This document shows, one piece after another, positions 1 through 10,654 of a stretch of DNA of 64,000 nt (positions are counted from its first letter, which is position 1; the number at the start of each line of letters is the position of its first letter). Position numbers and translations under genes: made by a program. Under the pieces are notes generated by a model. That model saw only the letters and a program-made list of their open reading frames with translations, ran no database searches and was not told the origin of the DNA. The stretch is from Tipula vernalis (lineage: Eukaryota > Arthropoda > Insecta > Diptera > Tipulidae). The DNA is taken from assembly GCA_958295665.1 (NCBI GenBank), contig OY282560.1, positions 265,346,641-265,410,640 on the forward strand. Direction: 5' to 3'.

Positions 1-230
1 ATATTATAATGTTTTTAATGCATTCGGCCAGATGAAATAAAATATTTACAAATGTAAAAAGAGATAAACATATGAACTAACGAAGCAATGATAAGCTGTT
101 GACAAACAAAAAATTATGAAAATATATTTATTTAAAATTTTTCAAAACATTTACAATTTTTATTTAATTGTATAATCGTTTTTTGTTTAATTATTGGGTA
201 GTTAACGATTTCCAGTTTTCCAATCGAATT

Positions 231-509
231 TTATGTCGACAGTAATTTACTTGGCTTAACACCTCTTTTAGCTAAAACTGAGGGGTTATCTGCACTGGTC
301 ACATGCCTCCAAACCTCATTCAGTATTAATTTGTTTGCTGTACGGTTTGAAGCGTGAACCTTCGACTTTTTTGGAGGAGCCGAATTTAACCATGACCAAA
401 CCATTGTTGAGCCAGTCCATAGGTATATAGGGATTGTTGTGAACTCAAATGATTGACAAATGTTGGTTACAAGTTTTGCTAACAAATGTGCTCCACACAG
501 CTCCCCCAA
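231..509 (-). pseudogene. BEL/Pao retrotransposon RNase H fragment
   Basis: This 92-residue minus-strand frame matches the RNase H-like region of BEL/Pao pol polyproteins, which degrades the RNA strand of the RNA/DNA hybrid. Visible are the start motif ELCGAHLLAKLV, the block IPIYLWTGSTMVWSWLN and the tail WRHVTSADNPSVLAKRG. The family normally reads W-T-D-S in the second block; here the aspartate is a glycine, so a metal-binding residue is lost. No reverse transcriptase or integrase flanks it, so this is a detached scrap. It is not the same copy as the BEL elements at 7.8-15.9 kb or 35-38 kb. Family recognition is strong; the boundaries are those of the open frame only. Confidence 0.75.
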
Positions 510-757
510 GTAGCACCAAATAACTTTATAATTTTATAACCCATTTTCGATGTCGGTACAACGAAATACGGTCGACCTGACCTCAACGCGACGTTATCTG
601 TTACCAGTCGTCAGAGGATTATTTTGTATCTATTTGATAACCTTTTTTACTATTTTCAACTATTGGCCGACTTATATCTACTAATATATAATTCACAGTG
701 TGCTTCATTCACAGTAACGCTTTTCTTATATTTCCAATTTAGATGCTTGAAGTTTAT
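510..757. other. No gene seen
   Basis: A+T-rich sequence between the BEL scrap and a SINE-like repeat. I see no coding potential, RNA gene or repeat here. Bases 1-230 are equally featureless. Confidence 0.4.
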
Positions 758-915
758 AACTGAGTAGTCCGAGTGATATAGTTGGTGACTTTTTAACAAG
801 GAACTTCGAATAGAAAATGTTTCGGGTTCGATGCTCATCGAAGTACTTATTAATTTTAATAGTTTTTTTCCTATAACGGTATTTCATTTTTTCAATACGA
901 ATTGAAAAACATAAA
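758..915 (+). repeat. tRNA-derived SINE-like repeat, copy 1
   Basis: A tRNA-like head is visible: a degenerate A-box zone (around CCGAGTGATATAGTTGG at 769-785), an anticodon-arm-like stretch (GACTTTTTAACAAGG), then a B-box (GGGTTCGATGCTC at 823-835). It is followed by a T-rich body and the tail motif ATAACGGTATTTCATT and ACGAATTGAAAA. The same order of B-box, T-run and tail motif recurs about 215 bases downstream. That repetition is what suggests a SINE rather than a chance B-box. Pol III promoter function is inference. Confidence 0.45.
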
Positions 916-1032
916 ATTTTATATTGTAAGACAATGATTATAATGTAATATGTAATAATACATTTTTTAAAACTGTAATGTACATTTAGGCTGGTACCGA
1001 AAATTATTTTTCGATATTCAATTTTTTCCAAT

Positions 1033-1127
1033 AAGCTTTCGGGTTCGATCCTCACCAAGAACGTTTTGCATTTTTTTTTTTTTTTTTTTTATAACGGCAT
1101 TTCATTACAACATAACGAATTGAAAAC
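1033..1127 (+). repeat. SINE-like repeat, 5'-truncated copy 2
   Basis: Shares with 758-915 the B-box (CGGGTTCGATCCTCACC), a following T-run (here about 20 T), and the tail motif ATAACGGCATTTCATT then ACGAATTGAAAA. The A-box region is missing or unrecognisable, as expected of a 5'-truncated copy. Confidence 0.4.
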
Positions 1128-1714
1128 TATATCCTCTTTATTAAATAATATACCCAGTGTGGGGCGAGACGCTATTTGTATAATTATACACCCCACACAC
1201 TAACACTACTACAAACTAAATGCACCAACACCTCATTGTATCAATATTTCGCGTATAATACGGCCCGCTGAAATTCAGCTAAGTGAGCCTTTTTTAATTC
1301 GTGGAGCCCTTTCGATGCAATCATGACCATAGGAACCATTGTAAAATTAGTTTCAAATACTCATATAGGTATCGGGTGTGTTTATAAAAATAAGAAACTG
1401 AAATTTATTTTATTTCTTCAATTGTTTTGTTTAGTTCTTATGTTTTACGTGTGAATAAAGTGTTAAAATTGTGTCATTTTATTGAATTTAAAGATAGTTT
1501 TTTATTATTGCACTAACGTGTGAAAAATTAGAGCGAAACTTTCGCTCAATTTTTAACGAATTTACACAGACGTTGTGTAAATAGATTTGTTATATAGACC
1601 TTAATAAATGTAAGCAATATTAAAACTTTTGAAATGTCAATGTTCCCGAAAAAGATTAAATTATTTAAATTTTACTTTACATGAGAAATCAAAATTTTAA
1701 ACTTTTTAACTAGA
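1128..1714. other. Leader region of Helitron; 5' end not located
   Basis: A+T-rich sequence upstream of the Helitron reading frame. The 5' terminus of the element (expected to begin TC after a host A) should lie in or near here, but I cannot choose it without a second copy for comparison. It includes a short block with ACCCCACACACTAACACTAC near 1187-1206. No other gene is seen. Confidence 0.3.
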
Positions 1715-3766
1715 ATGGAACGAGAAACTCCGGAAGGACGGAAATTGCGTTTGAATTGTGAACGACAACTAAGGTGGAGAAATCGACAGTCGCAAGAAGG
1801 TCGTCAACGCAATAATGAGCAAAAACGCCAACGACTTTTAAATAAAATGCCGGGAGAAGGCATAATTCGCAGAGCTCAAAATGCAAATCGGATGCGAAGA
1901 TCGAGAGCCGCTGGGAATTCATCGATTTTTGATCATGAAACCTTCCGAAACAATGAAATTAATGCTCACAGTTGTGGTGTGATGAATATTGAATGTCGAC
2001 ATTGCCATTCTCTCAATTTTAGTGCTGAAAAATCGTCGGATGGAAACTTCAAATTTTGTTGCCACAAAGGAACTGTATTGCTTGAAACTAGCTGCCAGCA
2101 AATGCGACAATTTCCGTTTCTTCTTCATGAGCTTCTCAGTAATCCTCATCACCCACATTTTCGGGCCTTTCATGATAACATTCGATCGTACAACTCTATG
2201 CTTGCATTTGCTTCAATGGGTGCGCAAATTCATCAGTTTCAAGGACGAGGCCCTTATGTTTTTCGCGTTCACGGTCAGATCTATCATCGTACTGGCCACA
2301 TGCATCCAGCTGAAGGTGAGCAACGACAATATGCTCAGCTATATGTTATCGACTCAGCTATGGCGAATCAAGATCGCATGAATCATCCTGCTAATTCGCG
2401 ATTGAACGCAGCTATTGTCAGCGCTTTGAATGAAATGATTCGAGAGCAAAATATTTATGCGAAAGCCTACCGAAATCTTGGTGAGGTTGAGTGGGAGGAA
2501 GAACAAGCAGCGGCAGCCGACAATCGAACGCTTCCCGTTGTGAACATGGCATTTCGGCGCGATCGTAATGACGATAGACGTCGTTACGATCTTCCAACAG
2601 TTATCGAGGTGGCAATGATTTTTCGCTCTGCCGACGGACAGCCTCCATTTGAACGTGATTTTCGAGTTTACCCACGTAATGATGAACAACCTCTCATCAA
2701 CCTCAACATTTTAAGTTTACATTTGGATCCGATGACATACGTACTATTCTATCCTTTTGGAGAAGCTGGCTGGCAACCAAACATGCAAATGAATACCGCT
2801 CATTGTCCCGAGAGAAAGCGAACTAAAATCACTCTTCTGCAATGGAAAGTGGCACAAATTGCCATTCGAGTCGGTCGCTTCAATCCAATTCTCCATGGCG
2901 GAAAATTGTTTCAGCAGTGGGCTGTTGATGCTCATCTGCAAGTTGAAGCAAACAATTTGAACTTTGTGCGCAATCAGCAGGGACGCTTACGAGTCGAGCA
3001 ATATCGAGGTCTAATGGACGTTTTGAATAATGTGGCAATTCGTCATGGAACTACAGTTGGTCGATCTGTCATCTTGCCATCTTCATTTCAAGGTTCCACT
3101 CGCAACATGCGCGAAAAGTATCACGACTCTATGGCAATTGTGGCAAAGTACGGCAAGCCTGATCTTTTCATTACTATGACATGCAATCCCAATTGGCCAG
3201 AGATTCGAGAGATCCTTTTTCCTGTACAACAGCCCGGTGACAGACTAGATTTGGTTGCTCGAGTGTTCAGCATTAAGTTGAAAGCACTACTCGATGACAT
3301 AGTAAAGAACAAGGTTTTTGGAAATGTCATTGCATACGTTTATACGATTGAGTTTCAAAAAAGAGGACTTCCCCATGCTCACATGCTCTTCATTCTGGCC
3401 AATGACTCAAAAATCGACACAGCCAAGAAGATTGATCGATTTGTGTGCGCTGAGATTCCTGAACAGCAACTGGAACTCATATTGCATGAAATCGTTGTTC
3501 GCTCGATGATACATAGACCTTGCGGCAATGAGAACCCACTTGCGCCTTGCATGGAAAAAGGTGAATGTGCAAAAAGATTTCCGAAATCCTTTTGCAAGGA
3601 AACGTTAACCGAAGTTAATGGTTTTTCCATTTATCGTCGTCGTGAAGGAATTGAGATTCAAATAGGAGAAAGGAAAATTGATAATCGTCATGTCGTTCCA
3701 TACAACAAATTTTTAACACGCAAATTCAATTGTCACATTAACGTCGAATCCTGCCAAACCGTTTAA
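1715..3766 (+). pseudogene. Helitron Rep N-terminal part (HUH nickase domain)
   Basis: This 683-codon frame is the Helitron-like N-terminal and Rep region, which nicks and joins single-stranded DNA during rolling-circle transposition. Visible in order: a basic N-terminus rich in Arg/Gln; a Cys/His zinc-finger-like segment near residues 90-120 (CRHCH, then CCHKG); the family block YHDSMAIVAKYGKPDL and CNPNWPE; and the HUH motif GLPHAHM with histidines at residues 554 and 556, which bind the catalytic metal. The start is the ATG at 1715, preceded by stops. The frame ends at a TAA (3764-3766) just before the catalytic tyrosine motif, which continues in the same frame downstream. The stop is therefore most likely a nonsense mutation rather than the real end. 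Confidence 0.85.
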
Positions 3767-5188
3767 GCAATCAAGTACATTTTTAAATATATATACAAAG
3801 GATATGATTGTGCTTCTGTTGAATTAAGTGCACAAGGACCGATTGTTCATGATGAAATTAAGCAATTTCTCGATGCGCGTTATGTTTGTGCTCCTGAAGC
3901 AATTTGGCGACTGCTCGAAAATCCAATGAACGATCGATCGCATGTTGTTTATCGTCTTGCCATCCATCTTCCTGACGAACAAATGGTTTATTTTCAAGAC
4001 GGCCAAGAAGATTCTGCAGCTGATCGAGCTCAACACCGATACACACATCTTACTGCATGGTTTGAGCTTAACAAGCACGAAGACGAGAATGCTCGACAAT
4101 ATTTGTATTCCGAAATTCCTGAGCATTACGTATTTGACAAAACTTTTTGCATTTGGAAAGTTCGCAAGCAGAGAGGAGATATCACTCGAATGTATGCTGT
4201 CAGTCCGAAAGATCGCGAGCGCTTTTATTTGAGACTGCTATTACAACACATTCGTGGAGCTCCAAGTTTTACCGATCTTAAGACCGTCGATTCAGTGATT
4301 TTTGACACCTTCAATGATGCAGCACGAGCCATGAACCTTCTTGAGGATGATATCGAATGGGAACGATGTTTAAGTGAAGCAAGTCATGTGTGCATGCCGC
4401 ATCAAATTCGCCTAACATTTGCTTTGATTTGTGTCTTCAATTCGCCAAAAAATCCTCTTGCGCTTTTCGAGCAATTCAAGGAGTATTTAATCGCCGACTA
4501 CATCATGTATTTCGATCACATAACCGCTGAAAAGAAACTGCTTCAAGACATTGAGGTTATTTTGCGCATGAATGGCATGAAATGCACAGATTTTCGCCTT
4601 CCTGAACCGGGCCCGATTCAAAACGTCGAACATGTTTTCGATGTCAAAGAGCAAGCTCAAATGGCCATAAACTTGATCGCCACCCTTAACCCAATGCAGC
4701 GTGCCATTTTCGAAGAGATTGCTGCTGTAATTGATGATTCGATGGCTGAGTCGAGATTTTTCTTCCTCGACGGTCCTAGCGGTTCAGGAAAAACTTACCT
4801 TTACAAAACTTTGATGAGTTATGTAAGAGGCCAGAGTAAAGTTGTTCATGCTTTCGCCACGACAGGAATTGCAGCGGATTTATTAGTTGGTGGTAGAACT
4901 GCCCACAGTGGTTTCAAAATCCCGCTTTCTGCTAACGAAACATCGGTGTCATCCATGAAAATCCCCTCGCAGGAATCCATTAAATTACGAGAAGCTGCAA
5001 TGCTCATTATCGATGAGGCTTCAATGCTTTCTTCGCATTCTCTTCGAGTGATTGATCTGCTTCTGCGAGGAATCATGAATAATATTCGTCCTTTCGGTGG
5101 CAAGCTTTTCATCCTTGGCGGTGACTTTCGACAAACCTCAAATGTTGTTCCCAGAGGAAAAATGCTGATATCATTGAAATGTGCGTGA
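3767..5188 (+). pseudogene. Helitron Rep tyrosine motif and PIF1-like helicase N-half
   Basis: This continues the same frame after the nonsense codon at 3764. It starts with the Rep tyrosine motif KYIFKYIYKG, whose two tyrosines would attack and carry the DNA strand. Then come the linker and the PIF1-type SF1 helicase: Walker A GPSGSGKT at 4772-4795, a Walker B-like LIIDEASML near 5010, and motif III GGDFRQ near 5118. The helicase is thought to unwind the displaced strand. The first ATG available after the stop is at 3926. The frame is lost near 5160-5170, at an A-run, and coding continues one frame over at 5179. Catalytic residues are visible, so the decay is recent. Confidence 0.85.
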
Positions 5189-6094
5189 AAAATTCTCTTT
5201 TGTGGCGGCATGTGAAGCAGCGAACTCTCATCACCAACATGCGAGCATTTGGACAACGAGAGTTCAACGAATGGGTTTTGCAATTGGGCGATGGCAGATT
5301 GCGAAATGATCTGGAAGAAGCCGATCCCGATTTAGTCGAAATTCCTGAGGAAATGATAGAGTGTGAAAACATCATTCGATCAATTTTTGGAGTTGAAATT
5401 CGAACAACAACTGCTGATGAAATCGCCGATGTCGCCAACAAGATCATTCTCAGTCCAAAAAATGTTCATGTCACAGACAAAGCTCAACAATGCCATTCTC
5501 GATCTTTTACCGGGAGATGCAACAACCTTCCTGAGCATTGACTCAATGATCTCCGACGACCCGAACGATGCAATCGATTTTCCAGTCGAATTTTTGAATT
5601 CTCAGACCCCTTCTGGCATGCCTCCTCATTCACTGAAATTGAAAGTTGGTGCGTTCATCATGTTGCTAAGGAATTTGGATCCAAAGAAGGGACTTCTGAA
5701 TGGAACTCGATTGATCGTGAAAAAGCTGTTCAGGAATTGTATCAAGGCGGAAATAATCGCAGGCAGCAATAAGGGAGCGGAAGTTTGGATCCCCCGAATC
5801 GACTTGGAACCAAGCGAGAGCAGCTTAGGATTTCAAATGAAGCGACGACAATTTCCCATCATTTTGGCTTTTGCAATGACGATTAACAAGGCTCAGGGAC
5901 AATCATTCGATAAGGTTGGGGTGCTTTTACCAGAACCTGTTTTTGCTCATGGCCAGCTTTATGTAGCTTTAACGCGAGTACGAAATCATGAAAACCTTAG
6001 AGTGCTGATCAACAATTTCTCATACCAAGGCGCAATAATAAATGATAACTGTACATTTACAAGAAACGTTGTGATAAAAGAATTACTGAATTAA
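5179..6094 (+). pseudogene. Helitron PIF1-like helicase C-half
   Basis: The C-terminal half of the helicase is read in two overlapping frames: 5179 to about 5480, then 5363-6094 from about 5480 onward. The shift falls near the sequence encoding VHVTD. The helicase motifs V-VI are clear: FAMTINKAQGQSFDKVGV followed by HGQLYVALTRVR, which couple ATP hydrolysis to strand movement. The protein ends at TAA 6092-6094, with no appended endonuclease or OTU domain visible. Together with the two upstream pieces it makes one gene of about 1,450 codons with three lesions. Confidence 0.8.
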
Positions 6095-6439
6095 TAATAA
6101 ATTGTCTTATTTCGTATTATTTTAGGAAAAAAAAACATTTTACTTTTCAGGCTATGGGGCCATATTACGTAACGCTTCATGGGGGTGGCTTCATGATTTG
6201 TTACGATTTGTTAAAGACAGGGAGGAGTGAACATAGATCATATCATTGATAGCCCGTTTTCTTAATTGCAAAATTCACTTTCACGTGATTAAAATAATTT
6301 AAAAATGTGAATACTTTTATGTTACGCCTGGGAGAGGGAGGGGTTTTGAAATATGTTACGATCTTTTAGGAAGGGGAAGTAAGGGGTATGAAAAGCAAAT
6401 AAATATGTGAACTACTATATATTGAGTTTTCTGAAACTT

Positions 6440-6466
6440 CCGTCAGTTTTGACGGGTAATTACTAG
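6440..6466 (+). other. Helitron 3' terminus (hairpin plus CTAG)
   Basis: A 6-base-pair hairpin (CCGTCA, loop GTTT, TGACGG; 6440-6455) is followed after 7 bases by CTAG (6463-6466) and then T. This is the standard rolling-circle terminator arrangement of Helitrons, in the right orientation about 350 bases after the helicase stop. Confidence 0.8.
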
Positions 6467-6740
6467 TGTATTTTATAAAACCGTGTACCGATTATTTAGT
6501 TAGTAGTCGTAATAAGTGGTATTTAATGACCACCTAGCGACTTTTTTGTCGTATTAGAAACGAATATCTAACGTAAATAGTTTGTTGTTATATGGACGAC
6601 CACAAGGTAATATTTTTTACATATGCACCACAATTTGGTTAAATCATTGACAAAAAAGATATTTTGCGACCGACATTATTACATCGTCGGCAAACAACCT
6701 TGTGTCACGTCAATGTCAATTTTTATATAAATAATAAAAA
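6467..6740. other. Spacer, no gene seen
   Basis: A+T-rich sequence between the Helitron end and the next transposase relic. No feature is supported. Confidence 0.3.
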
Positions 6741-7486
6741 ATGGATAAATGTTTTAGAGTAAAGAAAATACCATTTAAGCATTCGACATCGTTCTATCGA
6801 AAAGTAAAGTTTTATTTAAACAAACCTTTAGAAGCTGCTACTAATAGAAAAGGTAAAGGTGATTTATTAAAGCAAATCAGTTTCGAATTCGGTTTTTTTT
6901 TTTTAATTGTTACAGCTTGTATGATATTGGAACCTAAGAGGTCCTTACAGGAAGAACAACATTCCCTATCAAATAATTTTAATTCTTCTGTGGATGAACA
7001 GAGTACACCATGTTTTGGAAATAATTTGGTGTCTTCTGAGCAATTTGAATTTAGTTTTAGACAAGAGGAACAACCAAATGTGTTTTTTGAAATTTGTAGA
7101 TTCGGCCGAAGAATTTGAATCGAACAACGATGAATCTCACTGTTACTTTGTCGAAAATTTCAGAAATTGGGCGTTAAAACACAGTATTACATATTGTGCA
7201 ATCAATGAAATCTTGCAGACATATCATGGTATAAAAATTTTTCCGAACGACAGCAGAACTTCCTTAAAAACACCCAGAGAAGTTTGCATTAACCAAATGG
7301 GCAAAGGTGAATATTGGCACAATGGATTAAAATGTTGTTTGTTGAATATACTGTGTCTCTTTGACTTTCAATATGGATGGGTTGCTAGTGTATCGTAGCT
7401 CCAAATGTGAACTGTGGCCAATTTTGTATTTAATTAATATTATACCGGACCTTCAACCAATGTTAGTTGGTGTTTATTGTGGATAA
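6741..7486 (+). pseudogene. CACTA-like (EnSpm/Plavaka-type) transposase N-terminal relic
   Basis: The ATG at 6741 opens a frame with a plausible 64-base intron (donor AAAG/GTAAAG near 6851, acceptor TTGTTACAG ending at 6915) that keeps the frame. Coding then shifts frame twice: near 7085 at a T-run and near 7365. The pieces carry blocks I associate with a widespread arthropod and cnidarian transposase group: RNWALKHSITYCAINEIL, then SRTSLKTPRE and GEYWHNGL, then (7373-7486) MDGLLVYRSSKCELWPIL ending LVGVYCG before TAA. The DGLxxxxSS...WPIL block resembles the start of CACTA-type transposase domains. The catalytic C-terminal part is not found before the BEL LTR at 7823. The class assignment is tentative; the transposon origin is more secure. 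Confidence 0.5.
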
Positions 7487-7822
7487 AGCAAACCTTTTGT
7501 GAAAGGTAAAGGAGAAATTTAACTAAAATATTTAATTATTTTAAAAGGTAGATGCTATGAAACAATGGTAATTCCTCATATTGTAAATCACGTAGGAAAA
7601 TTGGGGTTGAGGGTAACGGAGTACATATTCAAAAGGTAACGGTATACGTGTTTAGCGCAAATTCGATTCAAAGTTTTCTTTCCATTACATAAATTATATT
7701 TTATTTTTCGAACACGTAAGCCACGTTTACGAAGAACTTGATAAGGTAGATGATAGATAGAGGTTACGGCATAGTCTTCCATTAGCAAAATTTCTAGGAG
7801 TTTAAAACCGAACGTTACAATG
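7487..7822. other. Spacer, no gene supported
   Basis: Sequence between the transposase relic and the BEL 5' LTR. A 66-codon minus-strand frame (7588-7788) resembles nothing I recognise and may be chance. The last five bases (CAATG) form the imperfect target-duplication candidate of the BEL element. Confidence 0.3.
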
Positions 7823-8453
7823 TGTTTAGACTGATGTATATTTGCTAAAGAATAAAAAATTGTTGTGAAAGCAGAGCGATCCTAAAAATAGAAGAAAAAA
7901 TAGTTACACAAAGAAATCGGTCTTATATCAAAACACTTATCTATGATCGACGTATCTATAAAATGACAAAAGACACATCGAAAAAAAGCAATTTTAGTAA
8001 ATAATTAGTTGTAGTTATTGAATAATGTAAATTTACTTACCTTAATTCATAGTTTATGTAAATATTTTTAGAAATTTGACATTATTGCTTAATGTCAAAA
8101 TATTCATAGTAGATTTCATTATTAGAAATTACTTTTATACCATTTGTAAAGACGAGTTGCAAGATGAAAATTAGTGACTTGACGAATATGACTGGTGCGC
8201 CGGTTTGAAAAAGAAAGAATAGTTTTCATGTTGAAAGGCTGTCTGGTTTGAGTATTCGTGTAGTGAAGATAAAAATAAAACATGTCGAAAATTAATAAAA
8301 ATTAGAAATCAGAACAAAGGAGAAAATAAGTTCAAAACAAAATTTAAACTAATTGAAACGGTGCAAATAAAATTGGAGTTACTTTGTAGCAGGCAAGTCA
8401 TTAATATACAGCGCTACAATTTTGAGCTTGGTCGAACAGCTCAATAAATTGCA
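7823..8453 (+). repeat. BEL/Pao 5' LTR
   Basis: Begins TGTTTAGACTGATG and ends AATAAATTGCA. It aligns over its length with 15237-15932. The ends are TG...CA. It is followed directly by a primer binding site, which fixes the 3' boundary. Confidence 0.85.
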
Positions 8454-8471
8454 TGGTCCTTCGAGCCGGAT
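8454..8471 (+). other. Primer binding site, tRNA-Tyr type
   Basis: TGGTCCTTCGAGCCGGAT begins immediately after the LTR. Its reverse complement reads as the 3' end of eukaryotic tRNA-Tyr plus CCA (ATCCGGCTCGAAGGACCA, by recollection of tRNA sequences). Reverse transcription of the element would start here. Confidence 0.75.
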
Positions 8472-8793
8472 CGTTAATTTATACAGAGCAATCCAGTTGT
8501 GGTAATAAGGCATTTGTTTCACATATCATTATAAAGTTGCGGAAATAGTGATTCAAATAGTCAGAAAGGCGAAGGTTTCGCGCTGAAGAAGTTGAACGAG
8601 TAGTGATTTACATTAACGTGGAGCAGCCATTTTGGCATCGAGAAAAATTAACGTGGTTCGACAACACGGTTCATAACACGCGTCTTGTGGCTACGGATAG
8701 TGGCTATTTTGAATAGTTATTGATATTAGTAGTATTACTTACTATTAAATAATAAGTTCGTGATCGGTGAAGTTCAGTGATATTTAAATTAAA

Positions 8794-10140
8794 ATGAGCA
8801 TGGACGAGGGACGTCAGTTGGCAATCCATGAAGCCACGCGCAAGTCTTTACTAACGCAAATGGAGAATTTGGAAACATTTGTGAACACGAAAGCTGATAA
8901 AGCCGATATAGATGCATTACAAACCCGCAAGCTGTGTGCCGGTGACTTGTTGACGAACTTTAGTTATGTTCAGGGTCAAATATTCTAAGTCAACCCAAGT
9001 GCAAATTCGACAGCCGTCGAATTTAGTGAACTTTATTATACGGTTGATGCAAAGCTGAGCAAATTGATACGAAAGTTAAATGAAGCAGTGGGTGGAACCG
9101 AGCCAAATGTTACAATGGCGACTTCAATGTCCGTGCTCAATACATCTATGGACATCAGGTTGCCCAAAATTACGATTGAACCGTTTGCTGGTAACTATAC
9201 GCAATGGCAATCATTCTACGATGTTTTTATGAAAACAGTCCATAATAGCAATTTGACGGCGGTACAGAAGTTCACGTACTTGAAAGGATATCCCCGTGAT
9301 GAGACTGCCAACTTAATCAAACATTTCCCAATTACCGAGGCGAATTATTTTGAGGCGTTTAAAAAATTGGTCGATAGATATGGGAGAAAAAAGCATACCA
9401 TTGAAGCATTTGTCCGTACGTTTTTGGATCAATCGATAATAAAACAAGGAGCAGCGAGTAATATTCGAAAATTATTGGATGTGTCGGATGAGACAATTCG
9501 TGGTCTAAGGGCGTTAGGAGAGAAAGCCGAGTCAAGGGATGTTTGGCTCTTGTATCTAATGGAGTCGAGGTTAGATGCGGAAACGAAAATATTGTGGGCA
9601 CAACATTCGTGCGAGACTGCTCATCCAACCTTGGATGAATTCTTCAAATTTTTGTTGAATCGTTCAGACGCGCTAGAAGCCACAAAGAATATTGCGACAA
9701 GGGACTCGCTTAGCCATGTCAAATCAACAAGATCTTTCATTTCTACGAATGTTATAGAATCTTGACTGTGCTCTGGAGAACATTACCTATTGAATTGTGA
9801 TAGATTCAACGGTATGTCAATACGTGAACGTCGGGAATGTGTAAAGGCTAAAGGATGCTGTTTCAACTGTCTGAAAATGAATCATGCAGAATTTATGTGT
9901 AAATCCAAGCTGAGATGTACGATTTGCCAAAGGAAACATAGTACCTTGTTGCATCCTGACGACGAATTTCTAAAATCATATCCAAAGGCTACGACAAATA
10001 ATCATACGACCAGTTTGGTAACTGACATTAAACCAGATGCCAAGATAAAGGCTGCTATGGTTAAGGTATTATCCACAGAAGACTTGCAAATTTTATCTTA
10101 TTCAGCAGTTACCACCAGCACTGGTGAAAATTACCGATAG
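8794..10140 (+). pseudogene. BEL/Pao gag polyprotein (DUF1759 and zinc knuckles)
   Basis: One reading frame carries the gag region from the ATG at 8794 to a TAG at 10138-10140, interrupted by a TAA at 8986-8988 and a TGA near 9764. The N-terminus MSMDEGRQLAI is followed by a helical stretch. The BEL gag core is obvious: RLPKITIEPFAGNYTQWQSF, then AVQKFTYLKG and NLIKHFP. After the second stop come knuckle-type Cys/His groups: a first degraded one at 9768-9800 (the TGA sits where its first cysteine belongs), then CCFNCLKMNHAEFMC and CTICQRKHSTLLH. Gag packages element RNA. The premature stops make this copy defective. A leader of about 320 bases (8472-8793) without coding capacity precedes it. 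Confidence 0.85.
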
Positions 10141-10654
10141 ATATGGTGTAGAACATCGATGCTGAGTTTTATTGGATTCGGGCTCCATGGCGTCTCTGGT
10201 TAGCGAGAGGTTTTGCAATTAATTAAGGCTAAAACGAATTCACAATCACACAATCGTTTCTGGTCTTGGTGGTTCTCAATCGCAAGTGTCTTGTGGCAAA
10301 GTTCAGCTTAGATTACGATCACTATACGATACAGCAATGGAAATTCCGGTCGATGCATTGGTTTTGTCGAATCTATGCGCACAGTTGCCAAGTCATTCGG
10401 TTGAATTTCATAAGGAAAATCTTCCCATATTTTTGGCTGATCAAGAATTTGGGCATCGAAGTAGGATTGACATGCTATTGGGAGTGCGGTCGGTTTTCGG
10501 TTCATTGTTAAACGGAAGATTGAGGATCGATAATGGATTGAGAGCAGTTGAGACGATTTTTGGATGGGTACTTGGTGGTGAAGTAACGGGGTTGGGAGAA
10601 ACCCAGGCATATGTTAGTGAAGAGACTGATCAACCAACCGTAGGTGTGGATTAA
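10141..10654 (+). pseudogene. BEL/Pao aspartic protease region
   Basis: Just after the gag stop, in a different frame, the block LLDSGSMASLVSER (around 10165-10210) carries the Asp-Ser-Gly protease active site. The frame continues after a shift at 10286-10654 with LRSLYDTAMEIPVDALVLSNLC, HRSRIDMLLGVRSVFGSLL and AVETIFGWVLGGEV. These are the C-terminal signatures of BEL proteases leading into reverse transcriptase. The enzyme would cleave the polyprotein. Frameshifts make it non-functional. Confidence 0.75.

Larger units (their letters stand above)
1715..6466 (+). mobile_element. Helitron (rolling-circle transposon), slightly degraded
   Basis: A Rep/helicase gene in its usual order (HUH Rep domain, then PIF1-type helicase) is followed by a canonical Helitron 3' terminus at 6440-6466. 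Helitrons insert between A and T without target duplication; here the terminal CTAG is followed by T at 6467, as expected. The start given is only the first ATG; the true 5' end is upstream and undetermined. The 3' untranslated part (6095-6439) contains G-rich, TTACG-containing blocks (6160-6215 and 6325-6380) and no gene. Damage is light: one nonsense codon and two frameshifts. Confidence 0.85.

Noticed and set aside
818..1050. tRNA genes (B-box GGTTCGATCC)
   Set aside because: No cloverleaf can be closed around either B-box; the repeated tail fits a SINE better.
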